Of a stretch of 64,000 nt of DNA, positions 44,888-53,541 are shown one piece after another. The position numbers were made by a program, and so were the translations under genes. The notes beneath the pieces were generated by a model that had not been told where the DNA came from, did no database searches, and worked only from the letters and a program-made list of their open reading frames with translations. Numbering within the stretch: the stretch's first letter is position 1; every line of letters begins with the position of its first letter. The DNA is from Mycobacterium sp. OAS707 (lineage in GTDB: Bacteria > Actinomycetota > Actinomycetes > Mycobacteriales > Mycobacteriaceae): NCBI RefSeq assembly GCF_014873705.1, contig NZ_JADBDS010000001.1, positions 1,674,001 to 1,738,000 of the forward strand, read 5' to 3'.

Positions 44888-45664
44888 CTATGCGCCAATA
44901 CGGCCAATTGCCTTCTGGGCGAACTGCTTCAGCGAGTCGCAACTCATGTAGTACTTTCCGACCGCCCGGTACAGCCGGTCCCCGCTCAACACGACGAGCA
45001 ACGCCGTCGACGGCGGCGTGGTGCCTGCGTTGAACACGCACGCGGCTTTGACGCCGAGCCCCTCGACCGTCGTCGGATTGTTCGACGTAGCAGCCGCGAG
45101 CGCCAGCAGGGATGCGGCATCGACTGGAAAGGCGCCAGGCATCAGTAATTCGGATTCCACGCCGCTGTCCGGCGATCTTCTGTAGGCGCACGAGAATTCG
45201 ACCGAACCGGCCTCATCGAGCAGCGGCTCGACGGTCGCCGGACCACCGAGGACGCCGGCAGCTTCGTCCGTGGTAACCCAGTCGCAGGGTCGGGACGCCG
45301 GCGGCGCCTGCCGATCGACACCGGTCAGCTGAACGGTCACCGCGTCGTGGCGGCCGATGGGCGTGCCGGGTGGAGGCGATACGGCGGTGATGAGATAGCC
45401 GGCTGCATCGGTGGCGTTGCCGACCGGATCATGTCCGTCTGGCGCGACACCGCGAACGTTGTCCCAACACGCCAGTGCCCCTTGCCCCGTCACCTGATCG
45501 AGGTTCTTCCCGACGACGTCGGGCATGGACCGCGGCCACTGCTGAGCCGCGCAAAGCTGGTCAACGGTCGTGGGCGCCGGGCTGGCAGCGGCTCCCGGGG
45601 CGGATGCCGCCGCGGCCACAATCCCTGCCGTCATGCCCAGTACGACCAGCGGGCTTGGCTTCAT
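44888..45664 (-). CDS. secreted protein with a PASTA-like motif
   Basis: 258 residues from the ATG at 45662-45664, with TGGAGA 11 bases upstream; the longer upstream frame has no start support. A signal peptide ends near AAA-SPAP. The segment WPRSMPDVVGKNLDQV followed about 50 residues on by SPPPGTPIGRHDAVTVQLT has the layout of a PASTA domain, which binds muropeptides or beta-lactams. The C-terminal half contains CDWVTTDEAAGVLGG and paired cysteines resembling DUF3558-type lipoproteins. No lipobox Cys is present. First large gene of a three-gene secreted operon. Confidence 0.75.
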   Translation of the reverse strand: MKPSPLVVLGMTAGIVAAAASAPGAAASPAPTTVDQLCAAQQWPRSMPDVVGKNLDQVTGQGALACWDNVRGVAPDGHDPVGNATDAAGYLITAVSPPPGTPIGRHDAVTVQLTGVDRQAPPASRPCDWVTTDEAAGVLGGPATVEPLLDEAGSVEFSCAYRRSPDSGVESELLMPGAFPVDAASLLALAAATSNNPTTVEGLGVKAACVFNAGTTPPSTALLVVLSGDRLYRAVGKYYMSCDSLKQFAQKAIGRIGA

Positions 45665-45696
45665 GACTCGGTCATCTCCAGGTGAGTGAAATGGGT

Positions 45697-45900
45697 TCAC
45701 GTGAAGACTGCCGTCTTGGCCTTGGCGGATTCTTGGCTCGAGTCCAGCCGGAAGGTGTACGCCTGCGGCGCGGTGATGGCTTGCGATGCCAGGGAATCGG
45801 GCAATGACAGGTGCAGCTGTGTGGCAGATCGCATGCGACAAAACGAAAAGCGCCCAGCCGCTCGCCCGGCGTGCTCACAGGTTGATCGCAGTGTCCCCAT
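45697..45900 (-). CDS. small ORF of 67 residues with a near-perfect ribosome site
   Basis: The ATG at 45898-45900 is preceded by GAAGGAGG with 6 bases spacing, the best Shine-Dalgarno sequence near any small frame here. The protein (MGTLRSTCEHAGRAAGRFSF, then CRMRSATQLHLSLPDSL and a polar C-terminus) has no membrane segment, signal peptide or known motif. Two of its cysteines lie in the first 21 residues. Codon third positions are fairly GC-rich, more so in the second half. It ends 32 bases before the PASTA-like gene and could be a real small protein or a leader ORF. Confidence 0.5.
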   Translation of the reverse strand: MGTLRSTCEHAGRAAGRFSFCRMRSATQLHLSLPDSLASQAITAPQAYTFRLDSSQESAKAKTAVFT

Positions 45901-46002
45901 GTATTGCCTCCTTCGCGCTCGCTGTGAAGTGTGCGCGAAGAGACGGTCGCGAATGAATGGGGAGATTTCCCTATCTTTTGCCGTGCTGCTCCTCAGCGGG
46001 GC

Positions 46003-46719
46003 CTAGACCAGGACGGTCCCGCCGTCGACGGTCAGCACAGTGCCGGTGCCGAACTGCTGTTCCATGCAATAGAGGTACGCCAGGGCGGTGTCGGCGACTT
46101 CTCCGATGCGGCCCAGTGGAAGCTGCTGCGCGGCTTGGTCATACATGGCGTGCCGGTCGGACTCGGTCAACGCGTCCCACAGCGGAGTGCGCACGACGCC
46201 CGGCGCCACGGCGTTGACCCGGATCGGTGCCAGCTCCACGGCAAGGGCCTTGGTCAGCGCGTTCATCGCGCCGCAGATGCTCACCGGCAGAGCACCGAAG
46301 CCCGGCTGCTCGGCCGCGGTGCCGCTCGTCAGCGTGATCGACCCGCCCGGTGTGAGACGCGGGGCGAATACCCGCACCGCGGTCAGCGCGCCGACGAACC
46401 GCGTCTGGAAGAAGGCGGAGATGATCTCCGGAGTGAGGTCGGCAAGCGGCGCCAGTTGAAGCGATTCGCCGGCAGTGAAGACCAGGTGTTCGATGTCGCC
46501 GATCTCGATGGCGAGTCCCTCCATTCCCGGGAGGTCGGTGAGGTCGACGGTTGCGCCCTTGGCATGGTCGGGCAATTGGGTCAATGCCCGGTCGACACTG
46601 GACTGCCGCCGCGACACCACGATCGGGGTGGCTCCCCGGTCGGCTACCGCGGATGCGACGGCGAGGCCGATGCCGGAGGTGCCGCCGATGACGAGGACTC
46701 GTGCGTTCTTCAAGCTCAT
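46003..46719 (-). CDS. SDR-family protein lacking the catalytic Tyr and Lys
   Basis: 238 residues. The NAD(P)-binding LVIGGTSGIGLAVASAVA and the Ser132 region (ITLTSGTAAEQPG) are kept. Aligning VSICGAMNALTKALAVELAP to the usual YxxxK segment puts Pro145 where Tyr belongs and Cys149 where Lys belongs. The C-terminus ends GTVLTVDGGTVLV. It belongs to a known divergent branch of SDR proteins whose activity is doubtful. It is divergent from a LysR gene, the usual layout for a regulator and its target. Confidence 0.88.
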   Translation of the reverse strand: MSLKNARVLVIGGTSGIGLAVASAVADRGATPIVVSRRQSSVDRALTQLPDHAKGATVDLTDLPGMEGLAIEIGDIEHLVFTAGESLQLAPLADLTPEIISAFFQTRFVGALTAVRVFAPRLTPGGSITLTSGTAAEQPGFGALPVSICGAMNALTKALAVELAPIRVNAVAPGVVRTPLWDALTESDRHAMYDQAAQQLPLGRIGEVADTALAYLYCMEQQFGTGTVLTVDGGTVLV

Positions 46720-46777
46720 GTGTCCACTGTCGGGTCGAAGGGTGCGCGGAGTCCAAGACCCTTTTCGTCGCGAAGCG

Positions 46778-46792
46778 ATACCCTAGCGGTAT
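46778..46792. promoter_or_regulatory. LysR-type operator overlapping the lysR start
   Basis: ATACC-N5-GGTAT is a perfect inverted repeat containing the T-N11-A core of LysR boxes. It includes the first two bases of the LysR gene start codon, in the short gap between the divergent LysR and SDR genes. Confidence 0.6.
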
Positions 46793-47663
46793 GGCCGTGC
46801 CCGACCTCGACATGCGCAAACTGCGGTATTTCGTGGCCGTTGCCGAGGAACTGAACTTTGGTCGCGCCGCCGAGCGCCTGCACATCGCGCAGCCCGTGTT
46901 GTCACGCCAGATCCGCTCGTTCGAATGCGAACTCGGCGTGCAGCTGTTCGCCCGCGATTCTCGCGGGACGGAGCTGACCATCGCAGGCAAGCAGCTCTTG
47001 GACGATGCACGCTACCTTCTTGTTGAGGCAAAAGCATTGCAGCAGAGGCTAACCCGCGCCACGCAGGCAACCGTGACCGTGACGGTCGGCGTGATGCCCG
47101 GGCTGTTGGCCACCGCGGCCGCCGCAGCGTTCGAAGCAGACGAGCCGTCGCGGCGCGCGGTGGTCGTGCAAGTGGGATGGGCCGATCAGGTCGATGTCGT
47201 GCACCGCGGCGAGGTCGATGTCGTCTACGCGCGCGAGCCGATCGATCATCACGGGTTGGGCACGGCACCGCTGCTGGAGGAGCCGCGAGTAGCCGTGCTG
47301 CCCGCCGCAGACCCGCTCGCCAAGAAGCGGTCGGTCCGATTGAGAGACCTGGCATCAAAGCGGCTGTTGCAGGACCCGGCCACGGTTCCGGAGTGGTATG
47401 CGATTGCCGCACCGGAGTATCGCCGCGCCGGCCAAACGGCGCGCACCGTCGAAGAGAAGTTGGAACTCGTTGCGGCACAAGAAGGTTTTGTGATCCTGCC
47501 CCAGTCGACGACGGCGTTCTATCGCAGGCCCGATGTGCGGGTGCTGCCGATTGAGGACATCGGCCCCAGCCAGGTCACGCTGATCTGGGATGCCGCAACC
47601 GATAACTCCGCTCGCGACACGTTCGTCAGCGCGGCGCTGGCGTGCCGAACGCAGACGATCTGA
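46791..47663 (+). CDS. LysR-family transcriptional regulator
   Basis: 290 residues from the ATG at 46791. The N-terminal helix-turn-helix (LRYFVAVAEELNFGRAAERLH then PVLSRQIRSFECELGVQLF) is typical, and the C-terminal substrate-binding domain (about 90-290) is of the periplasmic-binding type. The start codon lies inside an ATACC-N5-GGTAT palindrome at 46778-46792, implying autorepression. The divergent target is the SDR gene at 46003-46719. The inducer is unknown. Confidence 0.92.
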   Translation: MAVPDLDMRKLRYFVAVAEELNFGRAAERLHIAQPVLSRQIRSFECELGVQLFARDSRGTELTIAGKQLLDDARYLLVEAKALQQRLTRATQATVTVTVGVMPGLLATAAAAAFEADEPSRRAVVVQVGWADQVDVVHRGEVDVVYAREPIDHHGLGTAPLLEEPRVAVLPAADPLAKKRSVRLRDLASKRLLQDPATVPEWYAIAAPEYRRAGQTARTVEEKLELVAAQEGFVILPQSTTAFYRRPDVRVLPIEDIGPSQVTLIWDAATDNSARDTFVSAALACRTQTI

Positions 47664-47683
47664 CGGCCGGCCGGTCTTGGCGG

Positions 47684-48046
47684 CTATCTCTGCAAGCTCG
47701 CCAGCGCGCCTGCACCTGCCGCTGCCGCAGCGCCCGCGGTTCCCAGACCGAGCCACCGTTTGGCGGGCGGCATGTGCCGCCACGCACCCGCGATACCGGC
47801 CATGTCACCGGCATCGGCCAGCAGACCCGCGATCACCCACCGTCTCGCGGGCCCACGTGAACCGATCGCGGCGAGCAGGCCGAGCCCCAGTCCGATTTCG
47901 CGCGCTCCCATGCCCCGCAGAAATGCCTGCGCGTCAGGTAGGGCGCCACCAGGTCCGGCGAGCGTCGCGCCCGTGACCGCCGGCGCGGTCAGCGAGGCGA
48001 CCCCAAAGGCGATGCGGCCAAATGCATACAGCTGCAACGGTTTCAC
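47684..48046 (-). CDS. small membrane protein (DUF4267-like)
   Basis: 120 residues from a GTG at 48044-48046, which overlaps the upstream stop as GTGA. Four hydrophobic segments are seen, with the conserved-looking FLRGMGAREIGLGLGLLAA around residue 50 and RRWVIAGLLADAGDM around residue 70. The pattern resembles the DUF4267 family of small membrane proteins, none of known function. It is co-transcribed with the gene upstream. Confidence 0.7.
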   Translation of the reverse strand: MKPLQLYAFGRIAFGVASLTAPAVTGATLAGPGGALPDAQAFLRGMGAREIGLGLGLLAAIGSRGPARRWVIAGLLADAGDMAGIAGAWRHMPPAKRWLGLGTAGAAAAAGAGALASLQR

Positions 48047-48465
48047 GAGTCCGCGATCCAATCGCAAGCGCGATCCAGGATGGCGCCTCTTTCGAAACGG
48101 TCCGCCGTCCAGGTAGTCGACCGCACGGTGCCGCGGTCGCCGTATCGCCGCATGATGTCGACGTGGTGAGGAAGGCCGACGAACCGTTCGAGGTCTTCGT
48201 CGGACGCCCAGACCGAGACCGAACCTCCGCGCCCGGCGGCCGGCAGCATCCAGAGCCACATACCGACGGCTCCGGACATGGCGTACCAGCCCATCCGCAT
48301 GCGCAGCCCGTTGACGGCGACGGCGGGAAGCACTCGGCGGTGATGCGCCGAGAACTCGGTGACGCTGACCGTCACCGGCGCATCACCGGGATCGACCGGA
48401 CCAGGCGTCCAGGGGGTCAACATGGGAGCGGCTACCGCGGCCGTCGGACTTTTCACTGGGGACAT
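48043..48465 (-). CDS. hypothetical protein, possible dimeric alpha/beta barrel
   Basis: About 140 residues. The start is uncertain: an ATG at 48463-48465, in a region shared with the divergent MocR gene, gives the longest sensible protein. The core (VTVSVTEFSAHHRRVLPA, GMWLWMLPAAGRGGSVSVWASDEDLERFVGLPHHVDIM) has strands and a His/Trp pattern like small ferredoxin-fold proteins of the DUF3291 or antibiotic monooxygenase kind. That assignment is an inference. Overlaps the downstream membrane gene by GTGA. Confidence 0.65.
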   Translation of the reverse strand: MSPVKSPTAAVAAPMLTPWTPGPVDPGDAPVTVSVTEFSAHHRRVLPAVAVNGLRMRMGWYAMSGAVGMWLWMLPAAGRGGSVSVWASDEDLERFVGLPHHVDIMRRYGDRGTVRSTTWTADRFERGAILDRACDWIADS

Positions 48466-48493
48466 GGCCCCACTGTCGGCGCATAATTGGTGC

Positions 48494-49924
48494 GTGTCAG
48501 TATCCAATTCGCAACTTTTTGAGCAGACCAATTCTGATCTGCGCGGCTTTCCGTCGGACCTTCTCGTCGCTCTGGATCGGTCTGGCCGGCGGGGGCTGTC
48601 CGCGCAGCTGCAACAACAGTTGCGCTCGGCGATTCAACAGGGGCGCCTGCCTGCCGGAACGGTCCTGCCGCCGACGCGAACACTGGCGCGCGATCTCGGT
48701 ATCGCACGCACTGTGGTCGTGGCCGCGTATGAACACCTCGCGACCGACGGCTATCTCAGCGGGCGGCAAGGGTCCGGTACGCAGGTACTGCCGATCGCTC
48801 CGGCATCGGTGCGGGCACCATCGGTGACCACCGAACCGGTCGCTGACGTTCGCCTGCTCGGCGGGCTCCCCGACCCGGCGCTGTTTCCGCGAACCGAGTG
48901 GCTGCGCCACTACCGCGCCGCGCTCAACGAGGTGCCCAACCACCAGCTCGGCTACCCGGGTCCCCTTGGGGCACTTCAATTGCGCGAAGCGCTCACCAAC
49001 TACGTCGCGCGTGTTCGCGGTGTCGCGACGACGCCAGATCGCATGCTGATCACGTCGGGCATCACCCAGGCGGTGGTGCTGGCGGTCCGCGCACTGCGTG
49101 CCCGCGGGGTGGACGCAATCGCCGTCGAGGATCCCTGCTTCGGACTTCACCGCCAGGCCATCATCAACGCCGGCCTAGGTGTCGTGCCGATTCCCGTTGA
49201 CGACGGCGGGCTCGATGTGGCGAAGTTGTTGGCGCACAACGTCAGAGCTGTCCTGGTGGCGCCTGCGCACTCTTATCCGACGGGTACCGTCCTGAGCGCG
49301 GAGCGACGTACCGCTCTCGTCAAGTGGGCCCACGACAACGACGGGCTGATCATCGAAGACGACTATGACGCCGAATTCCGTTATGACCGAGCACCAATCG
49401 GCGCCCTGCAAGGGCTGGCACCGCAACGAGTGGCTTACGCGGGGTGTGCGAGCAAGACTCTCACGCCTGCACTGCGGCTGGGTTGGCTCGCGGCGCCGGA
49501 CTGGTTGGTCGACGAAGTCGTCGCGCAGAAGCTGCTGGACGACATGGGAAATACCCTGCTTGAACAGCTGACCCTGGCACGGTTCGTCGAATCGGGCGGT
49601 TTTGCAAGGCATCTCCGTCGGGTCCGGCCGGTTTATCGACGGCGACGCGATACCGCCCTCGCCGCGGTCGCTACGTCGCTGCCCGACGCGATTCCAACGG
49701 GAGTGGCCGCCGGGCTGCACATGTACTTGCGACTGCCATCGGCGTGCGACGAAGTCAGGCTGGTAGACGCTGCGCGCGACCGCGGCGTCCTCGTCGAGGG
49801 CGCGAGCTGGAACTGGTCGACGCCTTCGGAAGCACCGCCCGCACTGGTGATCGGTTACGGCGCGATTGCCGAGCCGGCCATCCGCAATGGGTTGGCGACT
49901 CTCGGGTCACTATGCCCTGTGTAG
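48494..49924 (+). CDS. MocR/PdxR-family regulator (GntR helix-turn-helix fused to aminotransferase domain)
   Basis: 476 residues from a GTG at 48494. A GntR winged helix-turn-helix lies at about 30-100 (LSAQLQQQLRSAIQQGRLPAGTVLPPTR, then VVVAAYEHLATDGYL). A fold-type I aminotransferase domain follows at about 120-470, with the PLP-binding Lys in YAGCASKTLTPALRLGWL. Such regulators sense PLP or related amines and often control vitamin B6 synthesis. No pdx genes are adjacent; the divergent small genes are the most likely targets. CATAAT, at about 10 bases before the GTG, suits a leaderless transcript. Confidence 0.9.
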   Translation: MSVSNSQLFEQTNSDLRGFPSDLLVALDRSGRRGLSAQLQQQLRSAIQQGRLPAGTVLPPTRTLARDLGIARTVVVAAYEHLATDGYLSGRQGSGTQVLPIAPASVRAPSVTTEPVADVRLLGGLPDPALFPRTEWLRHYRAALNEVPNHQLGYPGPLGALQLREALTNYVARVRGVATTPDRMLITSGITQAVVLAVRALRARGVDAIAVEDPCFGLHRQAIINAGLGVVPIPVDDGGLDVAKLLAHNVRAVLVAPAHSYPTGTVLSAERRTALVKWAHDNDGLIIEDDYDAEFRYDRAPIGALQGLAPQRVAYAGCASKTLTPALRLGWLAAPDWLVDEVVAQKLLDDMGNTLLEQLTLARFVESGGFARHLRRVRPVYRRRRDTALAAVATSLPDAIPTGVAAGLHMYLRLPSACDEVRLVDAARDRGVLVEGASWNWSTPSEAPPALVIGYGAIAEPAIRNGLATLGSLCPV

Positions 49925-49933
49925 GTCAGCTGT

Positions 49934-50302
49934 TCAGGTGAGCGGACTTGGGATGAACTGGTCAGCCCACCAGACGCCCCAGGCGAGCACATCCGGGTTC
50001 CAGACGACTGGTAGCGGGCCTGGGATTCCTAGATCAGTCCAATTCGGCGGAAGCCACGTCTCCCCCCAGTGACCCGGCGGAACTCCAGTCAGTCCGGGAC
50101 CCCCCGCGTTGCCTTGCATGACCTGCCCAGGCGGCCCGAAGGGGTTGTGTCCGGGTGGGTCACCCGGAACCCAACAGTCAACCCCTGGGACGCAGGGATC
50201 CGGACCGTGCGGTTTGGCGGCCGCGACGCCGGCGCCACCTAGAGCTCCGAACCCAAGGACGGCGCCGATAGCGGCCCCAGCAGCGATTTTCTTGAGATTC
50301 AT
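49934..50302 (-). CDS. small secreted Pro/Gly/Trp-rich protein
   Basis: 122 residues from the ATG at 50300-50302, after GAGGAGG at 6-7 bases. Signal peptide cleavage is predicted near VAAA-KPHG. The mature part is rich in Pro, Gly and Trp, with PCVPGVDCWVPGDPPGHNP (two Cys likely paired) and a C-terminal GPLPVVWNPDVLAWGVWW. It resembles short mycobacterial exported proteins of unknown function. No lipobox. Convergent with the MocR gene. Confidence 0.77.
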   Translation of the reverse strand: MNLKKIAAGAAIGAVLGFGALGGAGVAAAKPHGPDPCVPGVDCWVPGDPPGHNPFGPPGQVMQGNAGGPGLTGVPPGHWGETWLPPNWTDLGIPGPLPVVWNPDVLAWGVWWADQFIPSPLT

Positions 50303-50432
50303 CGTCAACCTCCTCGTCGACGGTGTCACCGTGTTTGCCCCCGACGATCGATTTGGACCGATGCTGCCCGTTCTGAGTTCCAGGCGAACAGCACGACAAT
50401 GACAACTTCTGGTTACCCAAAGTCTCGCCAGG

Positions 50433-51749
50433 TCACTCGCCGACTTGGGGTAGTTCGTCGGCCGCTATTTCACACGGCGTCTCGGCGGCGACGGGTTCAG
50501 GCGGCGGCGAATCTGGCGGTGGCTCGGGCACCGGGGTCGGCGCTGGCTCGAGTTCTTCCGGTGGCGGCGGTGCTTCGACCGGAGTCTCTGCCGGTTGGCA
50601 GACAGGCTCCTCAACGGGCTCTTCTGCGGCGGGCTCGTCCTCTAGCTCGGCCGCGGGCTCGACCGGCTCATCGTCGTCTTCCGTCTCATCGTCCAATTCG
50701 TCGTCGATCCCCGGCTCGTCGATCTCCGGATCGTCGATGCCGGGGGTGTCCACTGCGTCGGCCGACCCCAGCAGACTGCCGAACGCGTCGGCGAGCTGCT
50801 GCCCGAACCCCGATAGGCCGCTACCGAGATCCGGCATGCCGCCGAGTGAAGGTGCCGACGGCGGTGCGGCCATCGCTGGTGCGGTCGAGGCCGCATCGAC
50901 CGGGGGTGGCGCGGGTGGTGGTGGCGGCATTGGCTCGGCCGTCGTAGGCGCCGGCGACGGGACGGCTGACGCGCTCCACAGCGGCGGCGCCGCGACGGGT
51001 GGCGGCGGCGCGCTGAAAGCCGCAGGGACCGTGGATGTCTGCTCGGCGCGCTGCGGTGGCGTCCACGACGGACCGAGATCGCCAGGCACGTCGAACACCG
51101 CATCCGGCTCGGCGGTCAGCTCCGCCGTTGCCGTGTCGTAAAGATTCGTCACCGCAGCCGTTGCCGAACGCATCGCCGTCAGCCACCCGATGCGAATGTC
51201 GTTGTCGACAAACGGCTTAACCTCCTGGTCGATCTTCTCACTGGCTGCCGCACGATCCCCCGCACCCGTTGTCACCGTGCGCGCGGCCGCCACCCAGTCG
51301 TCCTGCGCGCGTCCATCGGCGTCGATCGCGGCCGCCACCTTCTGATCGACTGTCTTCCACAGGTTGTCCCGCAAGTCGGCCAACGCATCCGCCGACGTGC
51401 GCACAGCGGCCGCGGCAACCTCCGATGCTTGACCATGCCGACGCAGGAACGCCGTCGACGCGTCAGCGCCGTCACCCTGCCATGCCGTCGACAGTGCGCC
51501 GATGTCCTGGCGCGCCAACGCGTCTTCCGTCGCCGCCACCGCGGCTTCGAGCGCAGCGCAGTCGGCGTCAAGCGCACGCAGGTCGAGCCCGTCCTCGCTG
51601 CCGTACCAGTCGCGCACCTGCGCGGCATGGAGCGTCAGATCCGGATTCGTGTAGCCGAGCATCTGGCAGGCCCACACACAGGTCTGGACATTGTCGACAG
51701 CAGGCAATCCTTCAGCCAATCGCGCTGCGACATCTAACTTTTCGGCCAC
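50433..51749 (-). CDS. Ala/Pro-rich protein with WxG motif, Rv3439c-like (type VII secretion associated)
   Basis: 438 residues from a GTG at 51747-51749, two bases after the upstream stop. The N-terminal 200 residues are helical with GALSTAWQGDGADASTAFLRRHG, a W-Q-G turn between helices like WXG100/EspA-type secreted substrates. The middle is Pro/Ala-rich. The last 130 residues are extremely acidic with repeated DDPEIDEPGIDDE-like units and PPPPE segments, and two cysteines near the C-terminus. Order and length resemble Rv3439c of M. tuberculosis. A role as a type VII substrate or partner is inferred. Confidence 0.8.
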   Translation of the reverse strand: MAEKLDVAARLAEGLPAVDNVQTCVWACQMLGYTNPDLTLHAAQVRDWYGSEDGLDLRALDADCAALEAAVAATEDALARQDIGALSTAWQGDGADASTAFLRRHGQASEVAAAAVRTSADALADLRDNLWKTVDQKVAAAIDADGRAQDDWVAAARTVTTGAGDRAAASEKIDQEVKPFVDNDIRIGWLTAMRSATAAVTNLYDTATAELTAEPDAVFDVPGDLGPSWTPPQRAEQTSTVPAAFSAPPPPVAAPPLWSASAVPSPAPTTAEPMPPPPPAPPPVDAASTAPAMAAPPSAPSLGGMPDLGSGLSGFGQQLADAFGSLLGSADAVDTPGIDDPEIDEPGIDDELDDETEDDDEPVEPAAELEDEPAAEEPVEEPVCQPAETPVEAPPPPEELEPAPTPVPEPPPDSPPPEPVAAETPCEIAADELPQVGE

Positions 51750-51751
51750 CG

Positions 51752-52048
51752 CTACCCCACCCGTCGGCCTGCATCGACATCGGCTTCGGCGTACCGATCC
51801 GCGGATGCGCGCAGTGCCACAGCGATCTCGGTCGCGGCCCTCGACCATTGCCCGAGCTGGACCACCACGTGATCGACAGCGGTGCGCAATGCGTCCCCAC
51901 CGGCGGTGTGCGCCCGCCCGGCCGCCGCCCCGTCGAACCGCAGCCCGGACAGATGCGTGCGGACAACGCCATCGACGATGTCGGCGACTGTTTGATATTG
52001 GCGGGCCACGGCATGCAACGCCGCCACGTCGACATCAGCTTGTCCCAT
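51752..52048 (-). CDS. EspC/DUF2580-like type VII secretion target (Rv3440c-like)
   Basis: 98 residues. Helix-turn-helix protein with LHAVARQYQTVADIVDGVVRTHLSGLRFDG and a second helix ending ADRYAEADVDAGRRVG, matching the EspC-like (DUF2580) family of secreted or secretion-associated mycobacterial proteins. The ATG at 52046-52048 was chosen; an in-frame TTG lies seven codons upstream. It is followed after 2 bases by the WxG-motif protein gene, so they probably work as a pair. The ESX-4 genes are about 10 kb away. Confidence 0.78.
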   Translation of the reverse strand: MGQADVDVAALHAVARQYQTVADIVDGVVRTHLSGLRFDGAAAGRAHTAGGDALRTAVDHVVVQLGQWSRAATEIAVALRASADRYAEADVDAGRRVG

Positions 52049-52091
52049 ACCAGCTAGGACGCCGGCCAACCCCCGCCGGTTCCAATGAATT

Positions 52092-53429
52092 TCAGCGCTG
52101 GTCGCTGACCGACTCTGCGACGCGGACGGCCACCTGCCGTGCGGTGTCCTCGTCGGCCGCCTCGACCATCACGCGGACAACCTGTTCGGTTCCGGAGGGC
52201 CGCAACAGAATTCGGCCGCTGTCGCCGAGCTCCGCCTCGGCCTCTGCCACCGCCGAGCGCACCGACGGCGCATCGGCCACCGTGGCCTTGTCCGCGACCT
52301 GCACGTTGATCAGGACCTGCGGCAGGGTCTGCATCGGCTCGGCGAGTGCGGCAAGCGTCGAGCGCGTCTGCGCCATCCTCGACATCAGTCGCAAACCCGT
52401 GACGATGCCGTCGCCAGTCGTACCCAGGGCGGGCATCACTATGTGACCCGATTGCTCACCGCCGAGCGAATATTCGCCTGCCCGAAGCTCTTCGAGTACG
52501 TAGCGGTCACCGACACCGGTGGTGCGGACCTCGATGCCGGCCGCGCGCATGGCCAGATGCAGCCCGAGGTTGCTCATCACCGTCGCCACCAAGGTGTTCG
52601 AAGCCAGCTCACCGGCGTCCCGCATCGCCAGCGCCAGGATCACCATGATCGCGTCGCCGTCGATCACCCGGCCTGCGGCATCGACCGCCAGACAGCGATC
52701 CGCATCGCCATCGTGCGCCAGCCCGAGGTCGGCGCCGTGTGAGATCACCGCGCTGCGGAGTTGTTCCATGTGCGTCGACCCGCAGCCGTCGTTGATGTTC
52801 AGCCCGTTGGGCTCGGCGTTGATCGCGATGACGTTCGCGCCCGCGGCGCGGTACGCCCGAGGCGCTGCCGATGACGCCGCCCCATGTGCGCAGTCCACGA
52901 CGACGGTCAGCCCATCGAGCCGCGTGGTCACCGCCTTGCCCGCGTGGCGCAGATAGCGGTCCAACGCGTCCTCGGCGTCCACGACTCGGCCGATGCCCGC
53001 GCCGGTTGGCCGGCTTCCCGGCCCCTGATGGACGAGTTCCTCGATGCGGTCCTCGGCGGCATCGTCGAGTTTGTGTCCGCCGGGCCCGAAGATCTTGATG
53101 CCGTTATCCGGCATCGGGTTGTGTGACGCCGAGATCATCACGCCGAAGTCGGCGTCATAAGCGCTCGTCAGGTAGGCCACGGCCGGTGTCGGCAGTACCC
53201 CGACGCGCAGCGCGTCGACGCCTTCACTGGTCACCCCGGCGATCACCGCTGCCTCGAGCATCTCGCTGCTGGCCCGCGGATCGCGACCCACCACGGCTAT
53301 CCGGCGGGCATGGCCACCAACGCTGCCGAGGCGGCGCGCAGCCGCCGAGCCCAGTCCCAACGCCAGCTCAGCGGTCAGATCCTGATTGGCGACTCCGCGC
53401 ACCCCGTCGGTGCCGAACAGTCGAGCCAT
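52092..53429 (-). CDS. glmM: phosphoglucosamine mutase GlmM
   Basis: 445 residues from the ATG at 53427-53429, the standard [15 protein letters not shown] start, with GAGAAG upstream; a longer frame adds ten residues. The phosphoserine loop is [15 protein letters not shown] near residue 100, the metal loop [14 protein letters not shown] near residue 240, and the sugar loop GGEQSGHI near residue 325. It converts glucosamine-6-phosphate to glucosamine-1-phosphate, the step after GlmS. It is transcribed ahead of the EspC-like and WxG-motif genes after 43 bases. Confidence 0.97.
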   Translation of the reverse strand: MARLFGTDGVRGVANQDLTAELALGLGSAAARRLGSVGGHARRIAVVGRDPRASSEMLEAAVIAGVTSEGVDALRVGVLPTPAVAYLTSAYDADFGVMISASHNPMPDNGIKIFGPGGHKLDDAAEDRIEELVHQGPGSRPTGAGIGRVVDAEDALDRYLRHAGKAVTTRLDGLTVVVDCAHGAASSAAPRAYRAAGANVIAINAEPNGLNINDGCGSTHMEQLRSAVISHGADLGLAHDGDADRCLAVDAAGRVIDGDAIMVILALAMRDAGELASNTLVATVMSNLGLHLAMRAAGIEVRTTGVGDRYVLEELRAGEYSLGGEQSGHIVMPALGTTGDGIVTGLRLMSRMAQTRSTLAALAEPMQTLPQVLINVQVADKATVADAPSVRSAVAEAEAELGDSGRILLRPSGTEQVVRVMVEAADEDTARQVAVRVAESVSDQR

Positions 53430-53494
53430 GCCGACAAACTTCTCATAGATGGCGGTCAAAGGGCCAACCGCCAGGCCATCAGCACCGGAAAAGG

Positions 53495-53530
53495 CTCGCC
53501 GCCCGCACTCGGGTGGATGCGGGCGGCGAG
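53495..53530 (-). terminator. perfect 13-bp terminator hairpin
   Basis: CTCGCCGCCCGCA and its exact reverse complement enclose a 10-base loop. It lies 12 bases after the leucine-rich secreted protein gene and before glmM. It closely resembles the hairpin at 54414-54449. Confidence 0.75.
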
Positions 53531-53541
53531 AGTCCTTGGTG

